DNA of 64,000 nt from Brachypodium distachyon. Taxonomy: Eukaryota > Streptophyta > Magnoliopsida > Poales > Poaceae. The notes under the pieces were generated by a model. The model was not told the origin of the DNA. It ran no database searches and worked only from the letters and a program-made list of their open reading frames with translations. The position numbers and the translations under genes were made by a program. Location of the stretch: positions 6,262,001 to 6,326,000 of the forward strand of contig NC_016134.3 of assembly GCF_000005505.3 (NCBI RefSeq), given 5' to 3'. Shown here piece after piece: positions 12,492 to 25,400 of the stretch. Every line of letters starts with the position of its first letter. Position 1 is the first letter of the stretch.

Positions 12492-12737
12492 GGGGCCGTT
12501 TGGTTTAGCGTCTATACCAGCCCGGCCAAATACTTGGTGCGCCCGCGGTTGCTTGGGCTGTCGTTTGGTTTAACGCCAGCATTTTGGCTAGCCAACGCGA
12601 GGTGTGCAGTATTTCGCATGCGTTAGTTCATTTCTGTGCCCACGCGCGGGCGAGAACCTGGCGGCGAATTCGTTCGCCCAGGATTTAGTGAGCCATCGAT
12701 TTGGCATGGTGGGCTGGGGCACAAAGCAAACAAGCCC
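12492..12737. mobile_element. Tourist/Harbinger-type MITE
   Basis: This 246-bp element starts GGGGCCGTTTGGTTT and ends AAAGCAAACAAGCCC, giving imperfect terminal inverted repeats. TAA flanks both sides (12489-12491 and 12738-12740), the 3-bp target duplication of PIF/Harbinger elements. It has no coding capacity. It interrupts a repeat whose halves (gaacttccaa-type phrases) continue on both sides, so it arrived later than that repeat. Confidence 0.75.
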
Positions 12738-12880
12738 TAAGTTCCAGAACTTCCAAAGTCATGGTCGGCTCTTCTGTTGACTGTTGTGTTTGGGAACTCT
12801 TGCTGGGTGTATAGCTGAAACTTCCAATTGCCCATGGCTGTTTGTGTGGTTCTGAGATTCCAAACTGTTCAAGATATAAG

Positions 12881-12973
12881 AAGCAAAATTGGTATCAGTA
12901 CTGAACAAAGAAGCAAAATTGGTATCAGTACTGAACAAAGAAGCAAAATTGGTGCCAGTACCGAACAAAGAAG
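12881..12973. repeat. 30-bp tandem repeat, 3.1 copies
   Basis: Three consecutive 30-bp units at 12881-12910, 12911-12940 and 12941-12970 share AAGCAAAATTGGTATCAGTA. The first two are identical and the third has three changes. The units lie head to tail with no spacers, so this is a minisatellite and not a CRISPR array. No coding gene covers it. Confidence 0.85.
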
Positions 12974-13023
12974 TTCTCCATGCAAGAGACCTTGTACAGA
13001 GGTATAAGATATTAAGCAAGGAC

Positions 13024-14462
13024 TGTGCTATGGTGTGATTGGTCGCGCCAGAGTAACGGCGCCCGTACGGTTCACCGAGGAATCATGCACTAGGAAACAA
13101 AAACATCAGGACATTCTTACCTCACGACCGCTTACACAAACAAAATAAAGAGCATGTTGTGTAGAGTCTGCGTGCATGCTAGCTTTTGCAAAATTAAATT
13201 CCAAAATGTTATAACTCTTAAACCGTGTATTCAATTTACGATCCATTTTCACGGTTAGCTTTGTTTCGACGAGATCTTCGAAACTAGATCTCATGTTAGT
13301 ATGTTTTGAAAACTTTTTTTCCACCTTACAAGTTATCACCCACAAATATATGAAGTTGTCATACTGTTAGCAATAAGTTACTGCGTGGTAACTTCATATG
13401 AAATATGATGATAACTTTGCATTAAAATTACAATTCTGTCCCTCTATTGATAATAAAATTACCATCGATTAATATATGAATTGCCACCTTATTAGTAATA
13501 AATTTACCATCAAATGATATAAGAAACTATCACTTTAATAGCAATAAAATATCATATGCCAATTTCTTACATATTATGGTGGTAAATTGTATATTAACTC
13601 ATTATAATAAAAGAGACCGAAAAAAGTTCATCGGATGATCAATAAGTACCGATAACCCGCAAAAGAACATGCATGCATATACTTTTGCCAAGATTTAACA
13701 CTGTCAAATGTTTTAATTTCTAAACCGTGTATCCACAAGACCTGCGAAATTAGATCTTGCATTGAAATGTTTCGATAATGTTTTTTATGTTTCAAAATTA
13801 CCACCCAATGATAGATGAAATTACCAACCTCGTGAGTAATAAGTTATCAGATGGAATCTTCATACGGGACGGGGTGGTAACTTGTGATACAGTTACCATG
13901 CGATAATATATGAAGTTGCCACCCTTTCCGTAACAAGTTACCATGTGACAACATAATAAAATAGAATGGTAACTTGTGAACTGAAGTTACCATCCTGTAA
14001 TATATGATTTACAATTGTTTATCAACAGAGTTGCCACATGGCAACTTCTTTTTTGGTAGGATGGCAAGTTGTGCATTATCCCTTGGTAACAAAGAGTCCA
14101 ATTTTTTCTACCGAAACCTACCGAAGTAAGATTTAGATTTGAAATACTCGTCGATACGAAGCCAACGGTGCAAAAAGATTATGAATAAGGCAGACGGTTT
14201 GAGCTTAAAAATGTTTTGAATTTCTAAAATCAATTAGTATAAAAATGTGCATGCATGCTTGCCTGCTTTGCATGTTGTCCTACCGAATTCCATGCTAGAG
14301 CACTACCCACCGTTACTTTTTGCATGCATGAAGAAAGCTGATGGTGACATCTCCTTCGCTAAAATCATACGCGCTTACAGACTAACCTCCGAACGGCCAC
14401 ACTATGACGCCACGCTGGACGACGGGGCCAATAAAAACAGTACGCGTGGGGCAACAAAATAA
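13024..14462. repeat. Diverged element with inverted and direct internal copies
   Basis: A module with GTGCATGC, a Phe-box-like TTTTGCAAAATTAAATTCC and AAACCGTGTATTC occurs at about 13165-13300 and again in the same direction at about 13665-13790. A third, more diverged copy lies in reverse orientation at about 14100-14260. Between them (13350-14080), phrases like GTTACCAT, TATATGAAGTTGCCACC and GGTAACTTGTG recur many times. This looks like a decayed non-autonomous DNA transposon with repeat-rich subterminal regions. The ends and superfamily could not be fixed. Confidence 0.45.
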
Positions 14463-15268
14463 AGAACGTTAGCTCCTTATGATTTAGGATTAAGCAAATA
14501 TGATGCTTTTCACCATGCAAATACAACGAAAAGCAATAAACACAAGTGGTGTTTTTGGAACAGGAATCTGGTTTGGACCATCTGTAGACACTTTCAATTG
14601 GTTAGCATATTATTAACAGGTGGGCTCAATACTTGCATATTGCAAAATTAAAAGTAGTGAAGCATCATCAGTCTCACAAGCGCACAGCATGAACTGTGGT
14701 AGTGTGTGAAACTAAGGACGAAATGATTATGGTAAAAGATCAACCACTGCGATGGAGACCAAACAATCAAACATAATGATGAATTTATGCGGCCGAATCT
14801 ATGAGCTTTAATATTTACCAATAAAATTACCAGCTTCTATCAAGGAGCCGATGGGCTTATTCTTGCAGCAATTACCGTTCTAATCCATTGTCGTGGCTTT
14901 CCTTTCCATGACTTGCAAAAAGAGTTTGGCCACTGACCTAGTGACCTGTCCAAGAAGATGCAGAGAGTAGAAAAAAATTGTAGGCATATGTGGGTTGCAA
15001 TGCACAGAGTGCAGATACAGAGGAGCAGTATATGACAACTTCTGCATCCAAAATGGCAATAGAGCAAGATTCAACAGAACATGGTGATTTGCACTAAACA
15101 CTATGGGACATGAGAAGCTGAACACAGACACATGGTTTTGCACAGAATTGTCCTGATTCACATCATCTTTTCCTCAAACAGTAGTAATTTACATCATGGT
15201 ATTACAAAGGAAAGCACACTTCGCCGCACGTCTCCTGGCAGCTAAGGATTGCAGCCGGTGTTGACTCA
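14463..15268. other. Intergenic, 3' side of the Lhcb1 gene
   Basis: No gene was seen. The part nearest 15268 (about 15000-15268) is expected to include the 3' untranslated region of the minus-strand Lhcb1 gene. I could not place a poly(A) site with confidence. Confidence 0.4.
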
Positions 15269-16069
15269 TCACTTGCCGGGAACAAAGTTGGTGGCAAACG
15301 CCCAGGCGTTGTTGTTGACAGGGTCGGTGATGTGGTCAGCGAGGTTCTCAAGTGGGCCTTTGCCGGTGACGATGGCCTGCACGAAAAAGCCGAACATGGA
15401 GAACATAGCGAGGCGGCCGTTCTTGACCTCCTTCACCTTTAGTTCCGCGAATGCCTCGGGGTCGTCGGCTAGGCCAAGAGGGTCAAAGCTGCCACCTGGG
15501 TAGAGTGGGTCGACTACCTCGCCAAGCGGGCCGCCGGCGATGCGGTATCCTTCAACGGCACCCATAAGCACGACCTGGCAGGCCCAAATGGCGAGGATGC
15601 TCTGTGCATGGACGAGGCTGGGGTTGCCAAGGTAGTCAAGGCCACCCTCGCTAAAGATCTGGGAGCCAGCCTTGAACCATACGGCCTCACCGAACTTAAC
15701 ACCGTTGCGTGCAAGCAGCTCGGGGAAGACGCAGCCGAGCGCACCGAGCATGGCCCAACGACAATGGATCACCTCCAACTCACGGTTCTTGGCAAAGGTC
15801 TCGGGATCAGCCGAGAGCCCGGCAGTGTCCCACCCGTAGTCGCCAGGGAACTCGCCGGTCAGGTAACTCGGTGGCTGACCGGAGAGTGGGCCGAGGTAGA
15901 GCACGCGGTCAGCGCCGTACCACGGGCTGCCCGAGGGAACCGGCTTGGCCTTCGCTGCTGTCTTGCGCATGGTCACGCGGGCCTCGCCAAAAAGAGCTGA
16001 CGATGGCAAGTTCTTTACGGCCTTGCCGGCGAAGGCAGGGGAAGAGAGGGACATTGTGGTGGCTGCCAT
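15269..16069 (-). CDS. Lhcb1: Light-harvesting chlorophyll a/b-binding protein, LHCII type I
   Basis: This is an intronless 266-residue LHCII apoprotein, the usual length and gene structure for Lhcb1. The start chosen is the ATG at 16069 ([10 protein letters not shown]). In-frame codons further upstream lie in the leader, and this start matches the family N-terminus. Residues 1-34 are the chloroplast transit peptide, and the mature protein begins near [14 protein letters not shown] at 50-55 is the trimerisation motif. Helix B carries [11 protein letters not shown] (98-107), helix C lies around 155-172, and helix A carries [14 protein letters not shown] (209-222). The protein binds chlorophylls a and b, lutein and neoxanthin in thylakoid LHCII trimers around photosystem II. 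The frame is unbroken and the conserved ligand Glu/Arg pairs are present, so it should be functional. Confidence 0.97.
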   Translation of the reverse strand: MAATTMSLSSPAFAGKAVKNLPSSALFGEARVTMRKTAAKAKPVPSGSPWYGADRVLYLGPLSGQPPSYLTGEFPGDYGWDTAGLSADPETFAKNRELEVIHCRWAMLGALGCVFPELLARNGVKFGEAVWFKAGSQIFSEGGLDYLGNPSLVHAQSILAIWACQVVLMGAVEGYRIAGGPLGEVVDPLYPGGSFDPLGLADDPEAFAELKVKEVKNGRLAMFSMFGFFVQAIVTGKGPLENLADHITDPVNNNAWAFATNFVPGK

Positions 16070-16350
16070 TGTCGCTGCTAAGACCGGAGGTGTCCTGTGT
16101 TCTCCAAGAGTGAGACGTGAGTGTGCAGAGCAGATGGTTCGAAACGAGAGAAGAACGGGGCTATTTAAGGCAGCATCGGTGTATCCGGACAAGATAGAGA
16201 TGGGCAAAGAAAATTCCTGGAGCTGCGATGCCATTGGTGCAGCATATATCTCGTCATCTTGGAACACTTGGCGTACTGAGAGCCAGGGAAGGAGATAGTT
16301 GTGGCTAGGCATATGATCTCCTTAGCGATATGTGATTGGGTCACGTGTTG
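16070..16350 (-). promoter_or_regulatory. Lhcb1 promoter
   Basis: Read on the minus strand, a TATA-like TTAAATAG lies at 16161-16168, about 95 bp upstream of the ATG. CGGATA, like the RE-beta element of Lemna Lhcb promoters, is at 16182-16187. A G-box CACGTG is at 16342-16347, with CCAAT (reverse of ATTGG) just inside it at 16335-16339. These are typical of light-regulated photosynthesis promoters. Their use here is inferred from sequence only. Confidence 0.6.
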
Positions 16351-17203
16351 AATGCCATGAGCGGAGTTGGAAATTGGATTCAGTGCACGGCTAGTTTGCA
16401 TGCAAAAATAAAATTGGTAATTTGTAGAACATGGAGAACTCAAGTTTGTTTGAAGATGTTAATGGGACAATTCCGGGGCATTTTTCTTGCTAAACTAATG
16501 AACTGTATACGGAAGCCTCTTCTTTGTATAGACGTGCAGAAAGCTGATAATTTAATAGATGATGTAAAACAAAGCAATGCACCATTTCAAGTGTTTCGTT
16601 CATCCATCAATATGTGTAATATGGTGACGACTTATTAGATGGAGATCCAATGACTCAGAATTTGAGAACTCTGTAAAAAACTGCACCCGTGTAATCGCTA
16701 GCATGATCTTAAAAACGGTGCTTACACAGAAGAGATTACTCCCTTTATACTTACCGGCCGTTTAGGATTATTATTTAGCTGTATACACCCTACAAATGGG
16801 GCGGCCATTCCCGTTTGGGTTACCCTTGTCAAAGTTTGATCCCTAGACACATAAAATGTGTTCTTTAGAAGACATTCAGATCAATGGGAATAGTTCGTTC
16901 AAATTACAATGAAAAAGTCAAGAAAAGGTAAGCCCAGATTCTACATACCCGAAGAAACTAATCATGGCTACTTCACAGCTGTCATGCCACCAGTGTCAAT
17001 AATGTCTCAATCTACAGCCTCCCAGTGCAAATGAAGATCAGCCGTTTGCAGAATAACCAACAAAAGGTTACTAACATTTGATCATCACTCAATACACATT
17101 ATTTGGAAATAGGAAGAACATCAAGATTCCCAAAGTTCAGACATTATCGATTTCCCAAATGGGCAGAGGATCACGACACCTGAGAAAAAGAAAAGAATGC
17201 ATT
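16351..17203. other. Intergenic between Lhcb1 and the small membrane protein gene
   Basis: No gene or repeat was recognised. The right part near 17100-17203 is probably the 3' untranslated region of the minus-strand gene whose stop codon is at 17204-17206. Confidence 0.4.
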
Positions 17204-19039
17204 TCACTTGTCAACATTGGTAAAGGACTCAGTCGAGCTTTCCCCATCTACTGAAGCATTTGCCAAAAGGTTTTGTGCTTCCAAAAGCTTCATCTGTCGC
17301 TCAGCATGTTCCCGCTCACACTGGCTAATGCCCATGATGATGTCAAGCATAGTTCCAGTAGTGCCAAAGAATACCAGTGGAGCCAAGGATTTCTTCTTTA
17401 TTCCCACAGGAATAGCAAGGAGAGCACCGGCAACAGAGAAAAACCAAGTCCCCAGGGCACTGTATGCATATGCAAAACTGTATCAGCATAACATATTCCA
17501 AGCAAGGCTTCTGCCTAAAGAGCTGCTTGTTACAGCCTATCTATTTTTAGACATACTGTAAATTTACATATCTATATGTTCATTATCATTCGATGGTGCT
17601 AACTTTATTGCACGATAAGTTTATCATCTCAAAGATGAAAATATTAATAACCTACAGTCGATGTTCACTGAACTTAAACAGCACACTGTTTGCACAATTC
17701 ATCAACAAAAAACATCCAAGTATATACATGGCCATGCACATCTCAGAGCAATATGACCATATGCCAGAGCAGATGCTATCTAACCAATTTTTTGTGCAGC
17801 TGCGTCAGTATCTCGTATCCATGTCAAATCTGATTTGCATACCATAGTTCATCTGTATATTGGTACCTTAGCATGAAGTCAGCTTTGGTTAACTGGCAAC
17901 CAAGTACATATAAGAAGCATATCTATTTGACACTACACCATGTCATTGGGGTACCTAAACTATCATATTGTAATCACAACAAGCATTAAAGAGGAACTGG
18001 ATCTATCTTCTCATTGTGGAATAGGGGCTGGAGCGCTAACTTAAGTACAAGGTGCAGGGGGTTTCCTTATGAACTTGCTGGCTCGAGGCGTTGAAATGTA
18101 TAAAGCTCACCACTCACCCCCGGTTCACTATTCAATGTCCAAGAGCGATGCACTCCCCTACTAATGTCGTTCAACGCAAAATAGTGTGCTTTCCCATCTC
18201 GCTAACTGTCAAATATTGTGTTGAGAAAGACATGATCCATTAAAAAATGGGCAAGCAGTTGGGCGACAAGTTGTAGATACCACAAGCCATACAAAGACGC
18301 AGTGCTGGTTAGTAATATGACAGTAAAGCAACTGGAGGCATAGCTTTCTTAATGCCCTAGTCTCACCCATGACTCTCTATGGGTAAAAGGAACATTCTGT
18401 CATCTTAATCAATTCAGCTTTAGTGAATCTGATACAATTCCTGATTTCACATTATTTGGCAGCCTTGTAGCATGGATCAAGAGTACTAATCCTAACAGCA
18501 GGGAACTAGCACAACAGCCAAATCCAAGCCATACTACAAAGTAGTGCAATAGGTTTCTTGGGCCATTATGGCAACCATCAAAGGGTTTGACCAGGGTAAT
18601 AAATTGACTTCACTCGCTCTCTGCCCCTCAAAGAAAAATCAGAAAAGAGTGGAATTATTGGGTGTTCAAGCATTTCAACGAACATTTGCTGGGCATCGGC
18701 TAACGGTGGCAAGACATGAGCCAACGCCGCCAACGAATTAGGGTTCACCATGGTGCAGCTCGTCACCTAGGCGGGATTATCCGTCCGTGGCCAGGACACG
18801 AAGCGTGCGGACATGGACGCATCTCGACCCCATCGCAGCGCGCAACCTACAGCTACCAGGTGGCATGAAACCAGATGGTTCCCCATTTTGTGCATCTAAG
18901 ACTCGAAAACCTAGATAGATAGATCTATAGTGACTGATGCAGCAAGAATTGAAAGGTTCAACATAGGGAAGGGAGAGTTGACTGACTTGGAGACGGAGCA
19001 GTCCTCGAGCTGCTTCTCGCCGCTGCCTACTCGCTCCAT
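17204..19039 (-). CDS. Small two-span membrane protein, 108 residues
   Basis: Two exons on the minus strand: 18987-19039 (53 nt, begins MERVGSGEKQLEDCSVSN) and 17204-17477 (274 nt). The donor is CCAA|GTCAGT, the acceptor is GATACAG|TTTTGC, and phases 2 and 1 join to 109 codons including the stop. Residues about 20-43 (YSALGTWFFSVAGALLAIPV) and 48-66 (LAPLVFFGTTGTMLDIIMG) are hydrophobic segments separated by the basic turn GIKKKS. The tail CEREHAERQMKLLEAQNLL is a charged amphipathic helix. I remember similar conserved plant proteins of unknown role but cannot name a family. The 1.5-kb intron hides the first exon from simple ORF scanning. Its start is 454 bp from the divergent helicase start, which suggests a shared promoter. 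Confidence 0.7.
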
Positions 19040-19492
19040 TGCTTGTTTGCGCGGGGGGTGTGGGGGGCGGTTTTGGACGAACTGAGAGGAGGGGGATCGG
19101 TCGGGATGAACCGGTAGGGGGCGGCCACGGACGGCTCGCCGATGGCCAGGTGGGACGGCGGCGGGTCGCAGACGGGCGGCGAAGGCGTCTCGTGGACTGG
19201 GCCTGAAGCGGAGGAGACGAGGGAGGGGGAGCGGCCGTGCCTGCACGAGAAAAACGCCCTAGAGCTGGAGGGGCCGAATGACCAAACAAAAAGGGCCATC
19301 CGAAGGGGATTGAGAACCCCATGGGCTGTAATCACTGACGGCCCAAACAAGCCCATCAGATACCCTCCTCCTTCGAGGCTTCGGGCGCTCCCTCCTCGAA
19401 ACCCTGGAATAAACCCTCGCCTCCTCCTCTCCACTCCCCGCCGGAAAACCAACCCAGCCACGCACCTCTCTCTCTCTCTCTCTCTCTCCGAC
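19040..19492. promoter_or_regulatory. Putative bidirectional promoter
   Basis: This 453-bp GC-rich interval separates the start codons of the minus-strand small membrane protein and the plus-strand RH28 gene. No TATA box is evident for either. A CT run at 19465-19489 directly precedes the helicase ATG and is probably in its 5' leader, as is common in plant housekeeping genes. Open frames crossing the interval (such as 19027-19683 minus) are shadows. Confidence 0.55.
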
Positions 19493-22400
19493 ATGGACCC
19501 CGACTTCCGGTTCGACCCAGATGGTTCCGACGACGAGGCGGCGGCGGCCTCCGCGCGGCGCAAGCCGGCGCAGTCTCCCTGGGAGTTCTCGTCGTATACG
19601 GAGTCCGTGGCGGCGGAGCACGCGCGCCGCCGCACCACCTCCATCGACGAGAAGATCTCCCAGGCCCTCCGTGGCCGACGCAACCCCTCTCGCCCTTATG
19701 GCTCCGACGGGGAGGAGGAGGAGGAGGATGCTGATGATAGCGACGAGGAGCCGGTGAAGGGGGAGACTGGGGACGAGGAGGAGGAGCTAGAGGAGAGCGA
19801 CGGCGACGAAGATATTGAGGAGAGTGACGAGGAGGAAGAGGTCAAGGAGGGCGACAGTGAGGAAAAGGAGGAGGAGCAAGGAGAAGAGGAGGAGGAGGAG
19901 GAGGATGGGGAAGAAGAGGAGGCTGTACAAGAGGTGAGTTTGCTTCCATTTTATTTCTCCGTCCTTTTCTGCTTAGTTTGGTACCAATCATCCTGTACTG
20001 TTACTGTGCAATTTGTTAGGTGCGCAAACTAGAAGTGCAATTTGATTAGTTGAAAATCGAAAATGATCTCACGAGTTGTAATCACAGGACGAAGCTATAG
20101 CTGAACAGAGCAGCACTCCAGATCCTTCTAAATTTTTTTCATCGTCCGAAGGAGCATCGTTCAAAGCAAATTCGTTTCTTGAGCTCAACATATCACGTCC
20201 TCTTCTTCGAGCTTGTGAAGCACTTGGCTATCAAAAACCAACGCCGATTCAGGTTTGTAACTGCAACTCTTCTTTAGGCTGTGAGTAACATTATACGAAA
20301 GTAATGCCACCCTCAGTCAACTTTAGGACAAATTTTGTTGTTGGCATGCTGCCAAACTCCTGTCATTTACACTCAGCAATGTTGTAATGGGGAACCAACA
20401 GAGGTGCCAACTGCTAAATAGACACCCGAGATTTTATTTACGTTAGACATTAGCTAGTCAGCACTTCTGCAACTGCTTGCCTTTTCATGGGGTTGACAGT
20501 TCGGTTCAAAGTGTCTAAAGTTGTTTTTAACATTATAATCATTGACATGTCGCTGTAGTTGATCAATTAACATAGTCTTCTTATATTGTTTCCATTTTAC
20601 TAGTCATGTATTTTTTTTTTGCCAGATAGTATAACATTTCTGTCAACATGATTATTAGTTAATTTGTTTGTTGATGTTCTTTTTACTTATTTCCTTTCGT
20701 ATTCCAGGCTGCATGCATACCTTTAGCATTAACAGGACGGGATATATGTGGTAGTGCTATAACAGGATCAGGGAAGGTATGTAAAATGAACACAGATGCC
20801 CCTGTATGGAGCATTTTCAAATTTGAGTATCACATATCAACTGACCTCTTTAAATTAGACAGCTGCATTCTCTCTGCCTGTGCTCGAGCGTCTACTTTTC
20901 CGGCCAAAACGTGTGCCTGCAATTAGGGTGCTTATTCTTACTCCAACCAGAGAGTTGGCTGCTCAGTAAGTTCTTTATATTCATTTTATATATAATCATC
21001 TTCCATATTAGGTCATGCATCAGTTAAGCCAATTATTTTCCTCTTCTGTCAATTAGTTTGTCGCTCCTTTGGTTATCCATTAATTATTGACTTATTGTTG
21101 ATCTGTCGATATGCTTTAATCTATATTTTGGAGATGACATCACTTGTTGAGTAGTCCATTAGACGAATGTGTTTGAGACTGTTGGGCTATTAGTAAATGT
21201 CTATAACAAGATTTATTTCAAGAGCCAACCAGGGCTCCAGCATTGGTTGTTATATGCCTTTTCGGAACCTCAATTCGAGGGGATATGTTCCCTTTGTTTT
21301 AGGTGGAAAAGATACTTGAAATGCTGGAGATCCGAACCCTGGTTCGCGGTCGAAGCTTGGATTAGAGGGGCTTGCCAAAAGTGCCCTTGGAAGACTTTGA
21401 CTCGAGAAGGGTAAGACACCCAATAGGGTGCCAAGCTGTTCGAGAAAAAAAACCACCCTCGGAGGGCCTCAGTGTCTGGATATGATGCGGCAGGAGCTGT
21501 GGTAGCGTGTGTCAGAATCTGACCCAAATTCCCCTGTCAGATACTCAGATTTTCCAAGATTTGTGTGTCATAGTAATACTGACTGGAATGGCTGCAATGT
21601 TAGTTTTTCATAGTTCAGTATTCAAGATTACACCTGTTCTGGGCTTCTAGGCTTCTAGTTCTAGCTGCACATGTTAGCTCTCGTTATTGTAATAGCATTT
21701 CAAATTTTAACACACCAGTTTTACTTACCAGTCATTCTCCTATAAATGCAGGGTCCATAGTATGATTGAGAAATTAGCCCAGTTTACTGATATCAGGTGC
21801 TGTCTCATAGTTGGTGGGCTTCCAACTAAGGTATTATGTTGCATTTTTTGTTTCATTTGTTGTTAAACCTGTGAACCGAGCCCTTCCCCTTGCGGTAAAT
21901 ATTTTAGTGCAGAACACACAACCTTTTCATACATGAATTAGAAATCATCCCATGTTCTCTTCTAATCCTATTTCAGTGTCGCCTGTTTTTGAGGTGCTCG
22001 AAAACGTTATTCATGTGTCTTCTGTTAGTTTTCTTAAACAATGATTTGGTTCTGCCATGTGTGTGAAAATGCAGATTTTGACACGCTACTACGATAGTAG
22101 GGCTGCTTTAGATGAAACTAAGAGAACCAGAGAAAAGGAATTGCCTGTTGCAGTTTCCCTTTTCTGCCGTCCTGTAAAGCATGATTCAATTCCATAATAA
22201 TCATGTTATTTAATTTTAATATTTAAATACTAACTGCTCTGGGAACTGACAAGTTTGATGTCCAGTTAGCCCATCCAGTGTTCCTATCAACTGCACTGTG
22301 ACCATTGGTCTTTGTTATTGATATAAGCTTCCTTTGTTGAATTTAGAACTCTAGTGTTATTTAAGACTCCTCCATGCTTCTGCTGTTGTACATTATTGTT

Positions 22401-25400
22401 TAATCTGAATTGTTTCTTGGTTAAATGCTGTTAGATATTTCATCATTACTTATGCTATCAACTTACGCAGGTGCAAGAGGTAGCTTTAAGGTCAAATCCT
22501 GACATTGTTGTTGCTACTCCTGGGCGCATAATAGATCATCTACGCAATTCTCTTTCTGTTGGGCTTGAAGATCTTGCGATTTTGATCCTTGACGAGGCCG
22601 ACCGTTTGCTAGAATTGGGTTTCAGTGTTGAAATTAATGAACTGGTAACTTTGCTTTCTTGTCATTTTGTAGTTTGAGTTTGCTCTTTAGAAATGTTTTT
22701 CCAATGGAGCCTGAATGCCAGATTGTCAAATAATCACTAAATTGATTTGTTTATCATCTTACTTTAGCAAATTGGGAGATTTGATCATTGTGAGAGAAAA
22801 AAAAATTGTGGTGTGGGGGAGTGATGGGTGGTGGAGTTTGGATATTTAGTTTTACTGTGACTCTGCGAACCTACAAAGATTCTCTATGTTTTCATCCATA
22901 ATGTGCTTTTGTTTGATGGTAAATGCAGATTCGCATGTGTCCTAAAAGAAGGCAGACAATGCTATTCTCTGCCACAATGACAGAAGAAATTGATGAACTC
23001 GTGAAACTTTCCCTAAACAAACCTGTCCGTCTTGAAGCTGATCCTTCGCTGAAACGGCCCGCAACGTTGACTGAAGAGTATGCTCTGCTTTTTTTCTCTC
23101 TGGAACGTGTAAATAGTTCCAATGGCTGTTATCACTTGATTTACACTTTACAATGTCTTCACCTCCTCAATATTTCAAAACTGTGATTTATTCTAGCATC
23201 ATTAATATTATCTATCCCTTGCAGGGTAGTTAGAATACGACGGTCACGTGAAGCAAATCAAGAAGCTGTTTTGCTTGCTCTCTGTTTGAAGACCTTCAAG
23301 GAAAGAGTAATCATTTTTAGGTTTGTGTTCCAGAGAACTTGGTTGCTTTTAATTTCCATCACTTTAGTAGCTCCATTTTCTCAAGCACTCCTATAAAGTA
23401 TAGCTGGCTTTACTCCTTATTCTGCAAATGAAGAATATGTTCAAGATAAACTAGTCTGATGAACAGGGCATATGCCTAGCAGGATGTAAAATACATAATA
23501 TTGGTTCCTGTTTTCTTCTGTTGAACTTTTCAATAGTCTATTAGTGTTTGTATGACATACTCCGTCCCAAAATGTAAGTTATTTTGTTTCATCAATACAA
23601 GGCTTTGACCAACAATTTCTTTGTTAATATATGGTGTATGTGACTTAAAATTGATGTCATTAGCTTCGTATTAAAAAATATGTTTGTGATTTTGTATCAC
23701 ATTAAACCATATATCAACGGAGTAATGTTAGCGAAAGGCTTGTCTTAATGAATCAAAATATGGCTTACATTTCGAGACGCATATTTTGTGTCATAGTGTC
23801 AATGTCACTCTTAATTGCTATTTACTTCTTACAGCCCGATTGTTTAGATAGATGGTTGATACCAAGTCTGATAAGTCATAAAGTTGAGTCAAGTCCTTTT
23901 TAGAGTAGTTGAGCCGAGTCCTTGGGCTTGTCCTTCTAATACTTCCTACTTCTTGATCGTACCATATCTATTTTGACATGTTGATACTGCATGCCCCATG
24001 CAGTGGGACAAAGCATTCTGCTCACAGATTAAAAATAATGTTTGGTCTGTCCGGGATGAAAGCTGCTGAACTTCATGGCAACCTTACACAGGCGCAGCGG
24101 CTTGAGGTACTTCTATTTGTTACAATCTTTATTTACTACAATGTTAGCTTTTGTGTCATGAACTTCATGGCAGCGCAGTGGCTTGAGCTCCGCTATTGGT
24201 TATATTTTTATTTCTCTGTCGCAAAGCACATGTATATACAAAAATCTAGTAATAGCTAAGTTTTTGGTGAGAGCTTTACCTTATAAAGCTTGCTCAATTT
24301 TTTTTGCATTTATAGCTTTATATCCTTTTGTAGGACGAAAATGGTTACACACATGCACATGCTCAGTGCGGAAAGCTACACAATTGATTTACTCACACTG
24401 TTGATAAATAAGATATTGAATGTGAAAAGTATACTCTTATGTCACGTGCTAAACTTGGGTAATGGTCCAAGGACCTTGGGTTGTCTGAAGAGTGAGCATA
24501 TGGCTTCACGGTCCCAGTGTTGGCCAGCCGTGCTGTCGCCTGTTGGGGAATTTGATGCGAGAGAGTGAAAGGTGGAAGTGGCTGGCTGAGAACCTTTGTT
24601 TGATTGTTTCGTGCATCCAATATGTTTCGTAGGGAGGCTTCCTTATGCCTGAAGCAACTAACTTCTAACAGATCCAACTGTATCTCTACTAAATGGAATT
24701 TATTCTAACCAATTTCATATTTTTAAGGTAACTAATCCTATCTATCATTATTACTAATTGGCTAAGACTCACACTACTTGATCTCCAAGCTGCTTTCCTA
24801 TTTCCTGCGCTGGTTCTAGCATTGCCCTTAATCTTGCTCTGACTTGGCGCTAGGGGCTGGCACTGTAGGAATTTGGTTTCCCCGTCATCTAACCCGGCAG
24901 ATTTTTTTTTTTTACATCGGGTGGAACTTCAACCTGGCTTCCAATTTGTTTCTAAGCTAGTACTTACTCCCTCCGCCCTTCTATAGTGGGCGCCCACGCA
25001 TTTCAAAATTTTAATTTGACCCTCAAGTACACCAACAATGTACGCGTTATAAAAGTTATATCATTGGATTTTTTTTTCCCGAATACGAATACAATGATAT
25101 AATTTTAGTGACACACAATATTATTGGTCTAATTAACGGTCAAAGATGAATCTTCAAATGAATGCATTCCCACTATAATAGGACGGAGGGAGTAGCTGTT
25201 AAGACGGAAAGATGTAGATGTCTTGTTACATGTAACTCTGGCATGCGTGCAAATTTGGCAATTTTGAGTTCTCCTTTTATTGATACAAGTTCATGCGTCT
25301 TCAATAATTAAATATTTTCCTTCTATGGGCTTTAAAAACTAATTAATAAGCAATGTAGATATCCTTATTGCTCCCTCTGTTCACCTGTACAAGTTATCAT

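Noticed and set aside
12881..12973. CRISPR-like short repeats
   Set aside because: The 30-bp units are contiguous with no unique spacers and lie in a plant genome; this is a minisatellite.
15608..16298. Plus-strand frames across Lhcb1
   Set aside because: They are antisense shadows of the highly conserved Lhcb1 coding sequence.
18578..18766. Frame MTSCTMVNPN... as an exon of the small membrane protein gene
   Set aside because: Joining 18987-19039 directly to 17204-17477 restores the frame and gives a coherent protein; including this segment is not needed and breaks the phase.
19027..19683. 218-residue minus-strand frame opposite RH28 exon 1
   Set aside because: It is antisense to a well-supported exon and the divergent promoter. 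The real minus-strand gene uses a different frame from 19039.
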